From contig MICF01000002.1 of assembly GCA_001829785.1 (NCBI GenBank), forward strand, positions 1 through 64,000: 64,000 bases of DNA. Reading direction: 5' to 3'. The translations under genes and the position numbers were made by a program. Below the pieces are notes generated by a model that made no database searches, was not told the DNA's origin, and worked only from the letters and a program-made list of their open reading frames with translations. This DNA comes from Sulfurimonas sp. RIFOXYD12_FULL_33_39. Its GTDB lineage: Bacteria; Campylobacterota; Campylobacteria; Campylobacterales; Sulfurimonadaceae. Of the stretch, positions 27,952-37,537 are shown one piece after another; the first letter of the stretch is position 1, and each line of letters starts with the position of its first letter.

Positions 27952-29256
27952 ATGTTCTCACAAAGAAGTATAAGACAAAGCTTTTTAATTCAATTAATTT
28001 TTGCCTCTGCTTCTCTTATATTTATATTTTCATCTCTCTTGTATTTTTATATAGAAAGATCTGTCTTTGATGAGAAACATCAAGAACTTCTAAATTATGC
28101 AAAAAATGTAGCCGGTAACGAATCAATATACGGCTCAGAGGTACCAACCCCTGATGTATATCTCGGATTAAGCGTAGAGATTATGCATCTTAACAAGGCA
28201 CATTTGGATATTGATTTGTATCAAACAACAAAAAATAAAAAATCATATCTAATTCTTGTATATCCGTTTAATCTTAATGAGCTAAGTTACCTAAAAATAA
28301 CAAAAGACATAACAGCTACAAAAATTCTTTTAGATAAAATTTTAAACTATCTTTTCATTATAAATATTGCAGGTTTTTTACTTGTTGTTATCTATGCAAT
28401 AGGATTATCTAAAATGCTTGTAGCTCCTGTTAAAACATTAAGCAATAAACTCTCTAATATGAATGAAAATCTTATGCGTCCTATCGTCGTAGAAGAGTTG
28501 CCTGAAGAGTTTGAGCCACTAGGTATTACAATTAACCATCTTATTGCTAGAATACAAAACTTTGTGAAGTACCAAAAAGAACTATTTATAGGAACTGCTC
28601 ATGAACTTAAAACACCGCTTGCCGTAATTAAATTAAAAAATCAAGTAACTCTTATAAAAAAACGCTCTGCCGAAGAGTATATAGATGCTCTAAAAGTTAC
28701 AAACAAAACAATAGATGAGATGAACATAATAGTATCAAATATTTTAAATATCGGAAGGCAAGAGGGAGCACAACTAGAAAAACCTCAAGAGGTAGATATA
28801 ATTAAAGTTCTTCACCAAAAAGCAGATGACTTTAAACTTTTAGCAGAAAGTGAAGGGAAAACTCTCTACATGAGTTTTGAGCCTAGCGGATATATGGCAT
28901 TTTTACAAGTAAGTCTGCTCAGCCAAATTATCCAAAACTTTTTACAAAATGCTCTTAAATTTACTCCAAAAGATAAAAGCGTAACACTAAGAAGCTCACA
29001 AAACAGCTATGGACTTCTTATAGAAGTCATAGATGAGGGATGCGGAATCGATGAGAGTTCCGATTTATTTGCACCGTTTAAGAGAGAAGGTAATAAACCT
29101 GGAGTCGGATTGGGGCTATTTTTAGCAAAAAGTGCAGCAGACGCACTAGGAGCAAAAATAAGTATTAAAAATAGAACAGACGGAATTAGCGGGACGATAG
29201 CATCTTTAAACTTAAATTCAAAACTCTCTTGCATACTACCTATAAATAAAAAATAG
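27952..29256 (+). CDS. Sensor histidine kinase
   Basis: Inner-membrane sensor kinase of 434 residues. Two membrane helices (about 11-33 and 132-153) flank a short periplasmic domain of about 100 residues. A HAMP segment, a dimerisation/phosphoacceptor helix with His217 (FIGTAHELKTPLAVIK) and an HATPase domain follow: NFLQNALKFTP, IDEGCGIDE and GVGLGLFLAKSAADALG. It lies 119 bases after the HsrA-like regulator, same strand, so it is the obvious candidate partner. The hairpin and separate -10 between them mean the pairing is inference. The sensed signal is unknown. Confidence 0.92.
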   Translation: MFSQRSIRQSFLIQLIFASASLIFIFSSLLYFYIERSVFDEKHQELLNYAKNVAGNESIYGSEVPTPDVYLGLSVEIMHLNKAHLDIDLYQTTKNKKSYLILVYPFNLNELSYLKITKDITATKILLDKILNYLFIINIAGFLLVVIYAIGLSKMLVAPVKTLSNKLSNMNENLMRPIVVEELPEEFEPLGITINHLIARIQNFVKYQKELFIGTAHELKTPLAVIKLKNQVTLIKKRSAEEYIDALKVTNKTIDEMNIIVSNILNIGRQEGAQLEKPQEVDIIKVLHQKADDFKLLAESEGKTLYMSFEPSGYMAFLQVSLLSQIIQNFLQNALKFTPKDKSVTLRSSQNSYGLLIEVIDEGCGIDESSDLFAPFKREGNKPGVGLGLFLAKSAADALGAKISIKNRTDGISGTIASLNLNSKLSCILPINKK

Positions 29257-29360
29257 TTGCGTTTAAAAAACAATAAAGCTTTATTTTGATATAAATCGGA
29301 CACATAAAAATATATCTAAAACAATATATTTAAATTGGACTATAACTATAAGGTATTTTA

Positions 29361-29612
29361 ATGGCTTTAATAATAAATGATGAGTGTATTGCATGTGATG
29401 CATGTCGTGAAGAGTGTCCTACCTTAGCTATTGAAGAGGGTGACCCTATTTACTTTATTGATCCAGACCGTTGTACTGAATGCATCAATGTTTACGATGA
29501 ACCGGCTTGTATATCTGTTTGTCCGGTTGATTGTATTACTCCTGATAAAGATAACGTAGAATCTATTGCAGAGCTTCAATTTAAATATAAACAACTTCAA
29601 GACGAAGAGTAG
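29361..29612 (+). CDS. fdxA: 2[4Fe-4S] ferredoxin, Allochromatium/YfhL type
   Basis: Low-potential electron carrier of 83 residues. The first cluster motif is CIACDACREECP. The second is CTECINVYDEPACISVCPVDC, with the enlarged spacing between its second and third cysteines that marks the Allochromatium vinosum type. An acidic C-terminal tail follows. An AAGG site lies 7 bases before the ATG. ppx/gppA follows after 11 bases; the same pair occurs in H. pylori (HP0277-HP0278, from memory). The redox partner is not evident here. Confidence 0.92.
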   Translation: MALIINDECIACDACREECPTLAIEEGDPIYFIDPDRCTECINVYDEPACISVCPVDCITPDKDNVESIAELQFKYKQLQDEE

Positions 29613-29623
29613 AAAACATTTAG

Positions 29624-31087
29624 ATGTCCAAAAGAGTAGCAGTCATAGACATAGGTTCTAACTCGATTAGAATGGTCGTCTATGAAAAAACCTCTAGATT
29701 TGCATTTCATATTTTACATGAAGCAAAAAGCAGAGTTAGAATATCAGAAAATGCGTATCAAAACGGTAAAAATCTTCAAGATATAGCAATGCAAAGAACC
29801 TTTGATGCATTGGAAAACTTTTTAACTATAATCTCCTCCTTTAAAGCTAGAAAAACTCTTTGTGTTGCAACTTCTGCGCTTAGAGATGCCCCTAATAAAA
29901 AACTCTTTATTGACAGAGTAAAAAATTCCCTAGGACTACAAATAAAAGTAATTAGCGGAGAGAGAGAAGCATATCTTGGAGCAGTTTCATGTGCAAATCT
30001 TTTACCACTGCAAGAGAATGCGATAAGCATAGATATCGGCGGCGGTTCTACAGAATTTTCATTAATTAACAAAAAAGATATAGCCTCAAGCGTCTCTCTT
30101 GATTTAGGTACCGTAAGATTAAAAGAGCTTTTTTTTGATTCAAACGACATAGATGGTGCAAAAAAATATATTGATTTAGAATTAGAACGCTTAAGTAATT
30201 TTAATGTATCAACTGCTATAGGTATCGGCGGAACATTTAGAGCGATATCCTCTGCTGTTTTAGCACAGAGTTCATATCCTTTGGAGAAAATTCATGCTTA
30301 CGAGCCTTCTTATAATGATTTTTATAAGCTTTTAATTAAAATATTAGATTCAAATGAAGATGAACTAAAAAAACTTGGAATCAAAAACAGTAGATTGGAC
30401 ACAATAAAACCAGGTGTACTAATCCTTATAAGAGTTTTTAAAAAATTTAAAATAAACAGTCTCATTACTAGTGGAGTAGGAGTAAGAGAAGGAGTGTTTT
30501 TAACCGACTTGCTTAGAAACTCAAAAGACAAATTTCCTGCTAATTTTAATACATCCATAAAATATATACTAGATTCTCACATAGATAATCTCTCTCACTC
30601 AAATCAGATTTGCAGTGTTGCAAAAAAACTCTTTGACTTAATGCATGAAGAGTTAGAAATAGATGTCGCTTATCGTTATGAGCTAGGAATTGCAGCAAAA
30701 CTTTGTATGAGCGGAAGCACTATTCACTACTACTCTCATAATAAGCACAGTTATAATTTAATTGAAGATGCTCTAGAGTTTGGCTTTACACATAAGCAGA
30801 TTGTTTTGATTGCTACTCTAGCAAGATATGCAAAAAAAAGGCTTCCTCCAATCTTCCACACTGATAAATATAAAGAGCTTTTACCTGATATTAATCAACT
30901 AAACTCTCTCAGTTATATTCTCTCATTAAGCGTAGCTCTACTAAGTCATCATCCCTTAAATATTGACTTTACGCTAAGATTTGAAGATAGTGAGCTTAAA
31001 ATAGAGTCTAAAAACAGTATGTATTTGGCTAAAGACAATATCAAAAAACTTGAGAACTTAGAAAACTTTACTGTCACTTTTCTTTAA
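29624..31087 (+). CDS. Ppx/GppA family exopolyphosphatase / pppGpp phosphohydrolase
   Basis: ASKHA-fold phosphatase that hydrolyses polyphosphate ends or the 5' phosphate of pppGpp. The family choice between Ppx and GppA cannot be settled from sequence. Seen: AVIDIGSNSIRMVVYE, the Glu-containing SGEREAYLGAVSC, ISIDIGGGSTEFSLI and AIGIGGTFRAISS. The C-terminal region (about 310-487) is a helical HD-like domain (HDIDNLSHSNQ position, AKKLFDLMHEEL, YELGIAAKLCMSGSTIHYYSH). The 487 residues are typical. It converges with bamA. Confidence 0.9.
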   Translation: MSKRVAVIDIGSNSIRMVVYEKTSRFAFHILHEAKSRVRISENAYQNGKNLQDIAMQRTFDALENFLTIISSFKARKTLCVATSALRDAPNKKLFIDRVKNSLGLQIKVISGEREAYLGAVSCANLLPLQENAISIDIGGGSTEFSLINKKDIASSVSLDLGTVRLKELFFDSNDIDGAKKYIDLELERLSNFNVSTAIGIGGTFRAISSAVLAQSSYPLEKIHAYEPSYNDFYKLLIKILDSNEDELKKLGIKNSRLDTIKPGVLILIRVFKKFKINSLITSGVGVREGVFLTDLLRNSKDKFPANFNTSIKYILDSHIDNLSHSNQICSVAKKLFDLMHEELEIDVAYRYELGIAAKLCMSGSTIHYYSHNKHSYNLIEDALEFGFTHKQIVLIATLARYAKKRLPPIFHTDKYKELLPDINQLNSLSYILSLSVALLSHHPLNIDFTLRFEDSELKIESKNSMYLAKDNIKKLENLENFTVTFL

Positions 31088-31122
31088 TTAATAATCGCTT
31101 TAAGCGGTCTTTGCCTACAAAA

Positions 31123-31145
31123 ACAAAGATTTCTAAAATCTTTGT
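31123..31145. terminator. Stem-loop between convergent ppx and bamA
   Basis: Perfect 9-base arms ACAAAGATT (31123-31131) and AATCTTTGT (31137-31145) with a 5-base loop overlap the bamA stop codon and lie 36 bases after the ppx stop. A second small palindrome, CGCTTTAAGCG, is at 31096-31106. Neither has a long T-run, so a two-way terminator is plausible but not certain. Confidence 0.45.
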
Positions 31146-33394
31146 CCCATAGTAAATTCAAATGCTGCCGTCTTATCACCTGCTTCTTGCCCCAGAGGTT
31201 TTGAGAACATCAACTGAATAGGTCCAACAGGAGAGAACCACTCCAGACCTGCACCGTAACCGCCACGTGAAAGATTTTTAATCAAAAAATCCCCTTCCGC
31301 TTTTTCAGGCGTTGCTATATAACCCCAATCAAGATAGGTAACTAGACGCATTTTTGCTTTTGGCACAAGAGGAAAACTAAGCTCAAAGTTGTTTGATGCC
31401 GTATATTCGCCGCCGAATCTTCTCACACCGTCTTTAGCATTTACGTCTAATTTTGTTTTTGGTGATATCGAGTATGATTCATAACCTCTTACGCTTCCTA
31501 TACCGCCCATATAAAATCTCTCGGCAACAGGTAAAAATCCTGTCTCTTTTACATAATAAAATCTTGCCTTGTATCTTGCAATAATATCAACTCCAAAATA
31601 CTCTTCTAGTCCTTTATATGCACCAAAAGTTGTTTTAGTTTTAATAAAACTTGCATCAGCTCCAAGACCTGCATTTTCAACACTTTGACCTATAGTAATA
31701 CCACTTCTAGGAAGATAAAAATCATCCGTATTATCAAATTTAAGACTTAAGACTACCGAACTCTTTGAGTAGTTCTCAAAAGTAGGATCATTGTAATATG
31801 TTGAATTTTCATCAAATTCATAAGCATTTTTTGAAAATTCATACCCTATATATCCGCTAATATATCTTGTAAATCTATGTCCTATTCCAAAATTAAGACC
31901 ATCTGATAAAACTCTATAGTCGTTATACTCATAATCAGATGTGTAAATAGAAAAGTTACCGCTAAAATCACTATCGTTTAATCTAGGATTTGATATATTA
32001 AAGGAGTAGGTAGAAGTCAGCTCAGAGCGTTCTGCTTTTATACCCATATCGATGCCGGAGCCCCATATATTTCTATCGTTTACGGCAACGCTAATAAGCA
32101 AACCACCGTAACTTCCGTATCCTCCGCCTAATTGAATATTGCCCGTAGGTGCCTCTTTTACCTTGACAATTAAATCCATCGTTTTGTTATCGACTCTTTT
32201 TTCCTCAATAGTATTTCCATCAAAAAAACCAAGTCTCCCTAGTGCGCTTCTTGAATCAGTCAAATCAGTTAAAGAGTACATGTCACCAGGTCCCAGATAA
32301 AGTTCTCTTCTAATTATTCTATCTAACGTTCTGCTATTTCCTGAAATCAATACATCCCTAATTTTTACTCTCTCTCCAGGCATAATTTTAAAAACAACTT
32401 CAACAGTTTTATCTTTTTCATTTTTTTTCAAATCAGGCACAATTTGAACAAATGCATAACTTAAGTCGGCTATTAATGTTTTTATTCTATTTGAATCTTC
32501 ACGAAATGTTTTAATGTTGAAAGGTTTGTCAACTTCTAGCTTAATTAGCTCTTTTATTTTATCATCTTCAATTACATGTTGTACTTGATTGATAGTTATA
32601 GCACTGACGCTATAAACCTCTCCCTCTTTTATCTGATAGCTTATATCCGCCGTATATTTGTCAAAATTTACTTTAACAAACGGCTCTTTTACATTAGCAT
32701 CCAAATAACCGTACTGCATATACATGTCACGAATTCTAAGAGGGTCGTAAGCCAAATCCTCAACTCTCATTTTTCCGTCGTTTCTGCCCCAAAGCCACCC
32801 CATAAATTCATGTTCTTTATTTGCTATAACGTCATCAAATATATCGCCTTCAAGCCCTTGTAGTCCACTATACTCTAATTTTTTAATGATTATCTCTTCG
32901 CCTTCGTTTACATAAAAAGTAACTTTCATGCTTCCGTTTTCAAGACGCTCTTTAAAAATTTCAACGACACTGTCGATTTTTGCATCTTGATTTATAGCCT
33001 CAATAATTCTTTTTTTTGCCGCTTCTAGTTTTTTCTCATCATATAAAGAACCTACTTTAATCTGAATAATACTTTTTATCGTATCAGAATCGTTCTCCTT
33101 CCACCCTTTTAACTCTATCTTTGATATAAGAGGCTTCTCTTTAAAATGAAATGTTAAATTTCCCTCTTTATCCATATCAACCCAAATATCTTCAAAATAG
33201 TTCTGTTTATAATAAGTTTTTATGGATACATCAAGCGTCTCATCATCAACTTCATCACCTACTTCAAACTTAAGCATTCTAAGTGCAACAGATTCAGACA
33301 TGTGAACCATGCCTTCGTATTTTATGGATTTAATCGTATATGCGAAAGAGTTTACTGCCAGTAGCGTCAGCAGTGTTGCTAAAAATATTCTCAT
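31133..33394 (-). CDS. bamA: Outer membrane protein assembly factor BamA
   Basis: Core of the BAM complex that inserts beta-barrel proteins into the outer membrane. The 753 residues begin with a signal peptide (MRIFLATLLTLLAVNSFA). About five POTRA repeats follow (roughly 20-410; for example the repeats starting YTIKSIKYEG and VRIRDVLISGN). A 16-strand barrel ends in FEFTMGQRF, with the required terminal phenylalanine. The conserved VRGYESYSISP is the lid-lock loop 6 motif. It is monocistronic and divergent from tyrA. A GGAA site precedes the ATG. Confidence 0.96.
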   Translation of the reverse strand: MRIFLATLLTLLAVNSFAYTIKSIKYEGMVHMSESVALRMLKFEVGDEVDDETLDVSIKTYYKQNYFEDIWVDMDKEGNLTFHFKEKPLISKIELKGWKENDSDTIKSIIQIKVGSLYDEKKLEAAKKRIIEAINQDAKIDSVVEIFKERLENGSMKVTFYVNEGEEIIIKKLEYSGLQGLEGDIFDDVIANKEHEFMGWLWGRNDGKMRVEDLAYDPLRIRDMYMQYGYLDANVKEPFVKVNFDKYTADISYQIKEGEVYSVSAITINQVQHVIEDDKIKELIKLEVDKPFNIKTFREDSNRIKTLIADLSYAFVQIVPDLKKNEKDKTVEVVFKIMPGERVKIRDVLISGNSRTLDRIIRRELYLGPGDMYSLTDLTDSRSALGRLGFFDGNTIEEKRVDNKTMDLIVKVKEAPTGNIQLGGGYGSYGGLLISVAVNDRNIWGSGIDMGIKAERSELTSTYSFNISNPRLNDSDFSGNFSIYTSDYEYNDYRVLSDGLNFGIGHRFTRYISGYIGYEFSKNAYEFDENSTYYNDPTFENYSKSSVVLSLKFDNTDDFYLPRSGITIGQSVENAGLGADASFIKTKTTFGAYKGLEEYFGVDIIARYKARFYYVKETGFLPVAERFYMGGIGSVRGYESYSISPKTKLDVNAKDGVRRFGGEYTASNNFELSFPLVPKAKMRLVTYLDWGYIATPEKAEGDFLIKNLSRGGYGAGLEWFSPVGPIQLMFSKPLGQEAGDKTAAFEFTMGQRF

Positions 33395-33462
33395 TGAGTT
33401 TCCATGATAGTAAAATAAGTGAAGATTTTACCTTTTATGAGGTTAATATTAAGTAAATTTTG

Positions 33463-33468
33463 TATAAT
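33463..33468 (+). promoter_or_regulatory. -10 element for tyrA
   Basis: TATAAT in TTGTATAATTTG lies 28 bases before the tyrA ATG in the 102-base bamA-tyrA divergent gap. No good -35 is visible. The bamA promoter must lie in the same gap on the other strand; TACTAT near 33414-33409 is a possible -10. Confidence 0.5.
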
Positions 33469-33496
33469 TTGAGAAATTTAAAAGAGAAGAGTTAAA

Positions 33497-34327
33497 ATGA
33501 ATATAGCAATAGTAGGGTTAGGTCTTATGGGAGGTTCCCTTGCTAAAAGTCTAAAAAAACTAGATTTTGTCAATACGATTGTAGGAAGCGACCACAATGA
33601 GACTCACAGACAAGAAGCTATAGAACTAGGTTTAGTCGATAAAATAGTTGATTTTGACGAAGTTAAAAACTATGATGTTATTTTTTTAGCAATCCCTGTT
33701 GATGGCGTAATTGCGGCGCTCAAGAACCTAACCGACGTAAAAGAAAACACCACTATAATTGATTTAGGAAGTACAAAAGCTAAAATCATCTCAGCTGTCC
33801 CGCCAAAAATACGAAAAAACTTTGTTGCGGCTCACCCTATGACCGGAACGGAAAATTTTGGTCCAAAAGCTGCTATTGATGATTTATACAAAGATAAAGT
33901 AGTCGTTTTATGTAATTTGGAAAAAAGCGGGGAAACTCAAGCCGATGTTGCCAAAAAGATATTTAAAGCACTTGAAATGAAAAAATATTTTATGTCGGCA
34001 AAAAGTCATGACCGCCATGCCGCATTTATATCTCATATGCCCCATGCCATATCATATTCCCTTGCAAACACGGTAATGCATCAAGAAAATAAACACAATA
34101 TTTTAGCTCTGGCAGCAGGTGGATTTCGTTCAATGAGCCGTCTTGCTAAAAGTTCTGCAAATATGTGGGAAGATATCTTTAGACAAAACAAAGAAAATCT
34201 GCTTGAGGCCATAGAGCTTTTTGAAGATGAACTAAAGCTTCTTAAAGAGCATATCAGAAATGAAGAGTGGGATAAAGTACACAAAAACATAGAGTCCGGG
34301 AATCGCCTTCACGATATCCTTGACTAA
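33497..34327 (+). CDS. tyrA: Prephenate dehydrogenase
   Basis: NAD(P)-dependent enzyme that converts prephenate to 4-hydroxyphenylpyruvate for tyrosine synthesis. It has the Rossmann motif AIVGLGLMGGSLAKSLKK, DLGSTKAKII, the substrate motif AAHPMTGTENFGP and a catalytic-region SHMPHAISY. The 276 residues are the single-domain form without chorismate mutase or ACT domains. Its stop overlaps the convergent batD stop by 4 bases. Confidence 0.94.
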   Translation: MNIAIVGLGLMGGSLAKSLKKLDFVNTIVGSDHNETHRQEAIELGLVDKIVDFDEVKNYDVIFLAIPVDGVIAALKNLTDVKENTTIIDLGSTKAKIISAVPPKIRKNFVAAHPMTGTENFGPKAAIDDLYKDKVVVLCNLEKSGETQADVAKKIFKALEMKKYFMSAKSHDRHAAFISHMPHAISYSLANTVMHQENKHNILALAAGGFRSMSRLAKSSANMWEDIFRQNKENLLEAIELFEDELKLLKEHIRNEEWDKVHKNIESGNRLHDILD

Positions 34328-35745
34328 TCTATTTTATACTTTTTCAAAAGCTCTTTTAGAAGTTTTTTATCTATCTCTATCTTCTGCTTTGAGTAGATAT
34401 TTTTCTCTAAAATATCCACTATATTTTTAACTTCTTTATCATCTTTAAAAGGAAGCAATTTTACCAAAAGCACTTTTGGCTCTTTTGTAGAGCTTTTTTT
34501 CTTGTTTTTAAATTGACTCCACGGTTTAGTTATCATTAAAATCGCTGCAGATATAAAACCTGCCAAAAATATTAAAACAAGAGTAAGTTTATCGTATGAT
34601 TGTGTGCCGTTTATCGAAGATGCAACTTCTTGATTTTGCACGGCTTCTCTTTTGATATTTAACTCCTCTTTTACTTTTTCGTTTTTAACATTTATTGGAA
34701 TCTCTTTTGTAGAGGCTACCTTTATTTCTTTTGTTTTAGTATCAAAAAATTTTAAATTAAATGATGGAACAATAAAATCTCTCTGAGGAACAAAAGCTAT
34801 TTTTTGAGTCAGTCTTGCACCCTCAACTGTAATTTTTTCATCAAAAACAGCTACGTCATCCAAATTTGGTTTAAAACTCTTTATATCTTCTAAATTTCCT
34901 CTGCCTAAAACTTTTACATTAACGTTTATAGCTTCGCCTGCTTTTACCTCTGTTTTGTCAACAGTTGCTTCTATCGTAAAATCTCCAATGAGATTTACCC
35001 CCGTTGGAAGCGGTTTTACGCTCAAATCAAGCTCATTTGAGAAGTATGTTTTCCACTTAATCGTAGGAATCCATCCGGCCCAGACATCAGTTCTTCCGCC
35101 TCTTGAAGCAACCTGCATTTGAGCTTTTGTAATTTTAAGCTCTCCCTCTCTTTGCGGTGCTAATTTATAGACTACTTTTGTTATCGTATATTTGCCTTCT
35201 TGATATCTCTGCGTTTGAGACTCCTCTTTAACCCAAAACCCTTTTAATTCCGGCGGTGTAAATTTACTATCAACCGCTTCGGCATCGCTTCTTTGCTTAA
35301 AAGCAAGAACCATCTCAAATGTCTCACCTATAAAAAGCTCTTTTTTATCACTGCTTAGTGTTAAAACAAAATCAGACTCTTTCGTATCGCTAGGAGGAAC
35401 TACGCTTAACTCTACGGCATTGCTTTTTTCTATTTTACCGTCAATCTCAACCTCGACAGGAGCAATTTTACAGCTTTTTTGCGGAATAAATTTATAATTT
35501 AAAGTAAAACTTTTACTGACATTTCCGTTTATAATCTGCATACTTGTTTGAGAAGATGTAGAGATTACCTCTGTATCGCACAATCTCTGAATATTTGGTC
35601 TGGTAATATCCTCTCCTGAGATAGTTAAAGAGTATGTCGCCATCTCGCCGAACTCTACGCTTGAATCTACTTTAGCGATTATTGAAGCATACGCTACACT
35701 TGAAGTTATAAGTAAAAATAGTAGTAGTTTTGTAATATTGTTCAA
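34324..35745 (-). CDS. batD: BatD-type protein (first set)
   Basis: Periplasmic, membrane-anchored protein of the Bat (Bacteroides aerotolerance) family. The 473 residues have a signal peptide (ending SSVAYAS) and repeated Ig-like beta domains (for example SDKKELFIGETFEMVLAFKQ, VDKTEVKAGEAINVNVKVLGRGNLEDI). One membrane helix lies near 393-411, followed by a basic cytoplasmic tail. It is the last gene of the 12-kb VWA cluster and a paralogue of the gene at 42791. The Bat proteins' biochemical role is not established. Confidence 0.85.
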   Translation of the reverse strand: MNNITKLLLFLLITSSVAYASIIAKVDSSVEFGEMATYSLTISGEDITRPNIQRLCDTEVISTSSQTSMQIINGNVSKSFTLNYKFIPQKSCKIAPVEVEIDGKIEKSNAVELSVVPPSDTKESDFVLTLSSDKKELFIGETFEMVLAFKQRSDAEAVDSKFTPPELKGFWVKEESQTQRYQEGKYTITKVVYKLAPQREGELKITKAQMQVASRGGRTDVWAGWIPTIKWKTYFSNELDLSVKPLPTGVNLIGDFTIEATVDKTEVKAGEAINVNVKVLGRGNLEDIKSFKPNLDDVAVFDEKITVEGARLTQKIAFVPQRDFIVPSFNLKFFDTKTKEIKVASTKEIPINVKNEKVKEELNIKREAVQNQEVASSINGTQSYDKLTLVLIFLAGFISAAILMITKPWSQFKNKKKSSTKEPKVLLVKLLPFKDDKEVKNIVDILEKNIYSKQKIEIDKKLLKELLKKYKID

Positions 35746-35767
35746 TTTATTTCCTTTTTATCGGTTG

Positions 35768-37537
35768 CTACCATGGTTTTTCATTTGATTGAGTGTTTTT
35801 TGTTTTTTCATCGTTAAGTTTATACATGTAACTGCTGTTTGAGTTATTTAACTGCTCTATCCACTTTCTCTCTTCCGCATCGCTCATATTTGCATCCAAA
35901 CTCTTTGAAACGTTGTTCTCATTACTCTTATCTAACTTTTCAAGTTCATCTTTGCTATTCTTATTTGTCTTATTATTATCAGCTTGATTTTTTTGCTCTT
36001 CCTCTTTTTTCTCTGAGCTATCTTCTTGTTTTTGCTTTTCCTCTTTTTTTTCTCCATCTTTAGAGTCCTCTTTTTTATCACTGTTTTTATCTTTGCTATC
36101 TTGCTCTTTGTCCTGCTCTTTTTTATCTTTAGAGTCTTGTTCTTGGCGTTCCAGAAGTTTTTTTACCTCTTCAAGATTTTGTCTTGTATCGCTATCCTCT
36201 TTAATCTCAAGCGATTTTTCATAAGACTCTACCGCCTTTTGAAGGCTCTCTTGTTTTGCTTCTTTTACATAAGCATTGCCCAAATTTGATAAATTTTTTG
36301 CTTTTGTATCACTATCTTCAAAAATTGCTTTGTTATACGCCTCTATTGCTTCTTTATACTTTTTTTCTTTGTAGTAGGCATTCCCTGCATTAAAATACCC
36401 CTCGCCTTTTTGGCTCTCATTCGCATATTTCTTATAAATATTTGCAGATTCATCAAACCTGCCCTCTTCATACGCCTCTTTTGCTTTTTTTAGCTCCAGA
36501 AAATCAAGTATTCCCGCTTCTACATGTTGATTTGAGAAAAGAAAAAGAAGTGTAAACACAGATAAAGTGTTTGCACTTTTTCTTCTGCTTATTGAACTCG
36601 TAGCAATCAAAAATATAAAAATCGCCACCAAAAGAGGATAATAAAATAGAGGGATATACTTTTGAACTTCCTCCCTCTTTAACTCTTTTTTATCACTTAC
36701 ATTGGTTATCTCTTTAAGCATTGCTTTAATATCATCCGAAGATATTGTGCTTTGTATGTAAACTCCGCCTGTTTTTGTCGCCAAATCAGCTATATTTTCA
36801 TTTAACTTTGAGATGATAATATCGCCGTTATGCTTTATAAAAGTTCCGTCTTGAAGCTTTACAGGAGCGCCTTTTTGCGTTGCTATGCCTAAAACAAAGA
36901 CTACTATATTGTGCTTTTTTGCAAACGCTATCTCTTTAGAAAAGTCGCTATTATCGCCGCCGTCACTCAAAATCAGAAGATATTTCTTATCTTTAATATT
37001 TTGTGCTTTGCTTAGAACATCAAGTATGGATAAAAAATCCGTTCCTTTTTCGGTAATCGAAGATGTGTCTAGTTGGCGAAGCAAAAATGCAACCGCACTC
37101 GTATCAAAACTAAGAGGCGAAACAAGATATGAGTTTTTAGCAAATGCCACCACCCCTACACGCTCGCTTTGTGCTTGATTAAGCAGTGTAAGCGCTTTTT
37201 GCTTTGCCGCTTCTAGACGATTTGGATAGACATCAGAAGCTAACATTGAATCCGATATATCCATAGCTATCATGATATCAGCGCTTTTAGCTTTTATCTC
37301 TACTTTTCCCTCTTCTATAACGGGCTGGGCAAGTGCTAAAATCATAAAAAATCCCATAAGCAAAAAGAGCGCATTTCTAGCTTTTAGTGTTAATGTATTT
37401 GCGCTTACTCTAAGTTTACTCATAACCTCTTGGCTAAAAAAGTGTGCATGTGACTCTTTTTGTGTAAGCAGAAGTCCAAAAAGTATAAAAAGCGGAGGCA
37501 ACATGTAGTATAAAAATTCAGGGTGTAAAAAGCTCAT
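35768..37537 (-). CDS. BatB-BatC fusion: membrane VWA domain plus TPR region (first set)
   Basis: A 589-residue protein that joins a BatB VWA domain to a BatC-like TPR tail. Two N-terminal membrane helices precede the VWA domain, whose MIDAS begins DISDS (93-97) and includes the LSDGGDN strand. Two further helices lie at about 290-340. TPR repeats (about 345-455, for example EGYFNAGNAYYKEKKYKEAIEAYNKAI) follow, then a very charged Lys/Glu/Asp/Gln region. Both this gene and its paralogue at 43878 end in a KPW tripeptide. It overlaps batA by 4 bases. Confidence 0.88.
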   Translation of the reverse strand: MSFLHPEFLYYMLPPLFILFGLLLTQKESHAHFFSQEVMSKLRVSANTLTLKARNALFLLMGFFMILALAQPVIEEGKVEIKAKSADIMIAMDISDSMLASDVYPNRLEAAKQKALTLLNQAQSERVGVVAFAKNSYLVSPLSFDTSAVAFLLRQLDTSSITEKGTDFLSILDVLSKAQNIKDKKYLLILSDGGDNSDFSKEIAFAKKHNIVVFVLGIATQKGAPVKLQDGTFIKHNGDIIISKLNENIADLATKTGGVYIQSTISSDDIKAMLKEITNVSDKKELKREEVQKYIPLFYYPLLVAIFIFLIATSSISRRKSANTLSVFTLLFLFSNQHVEAGILDFLELKKAKEAYEEGRFDESANIYKKYANESQKGEGYFNAGNAYYKEKKYKEAIEAYNKAIFEDSDTKAKNLSNLGNAYVKEAKQESLQKAVESYEKSLEIKEDSDTRQNLEEVKKLLERQEQDSKDKKEQDKEQDSKDKNSDKKEDSKDGEKKEEKQKQEDSSEKKEEEQKNQADNNKTNKNSKDELEKLDKSNENNVSKSLDANMSDAEERKWIEQLNNSNSSYMYKLNDEKTKNTQSNEKPW

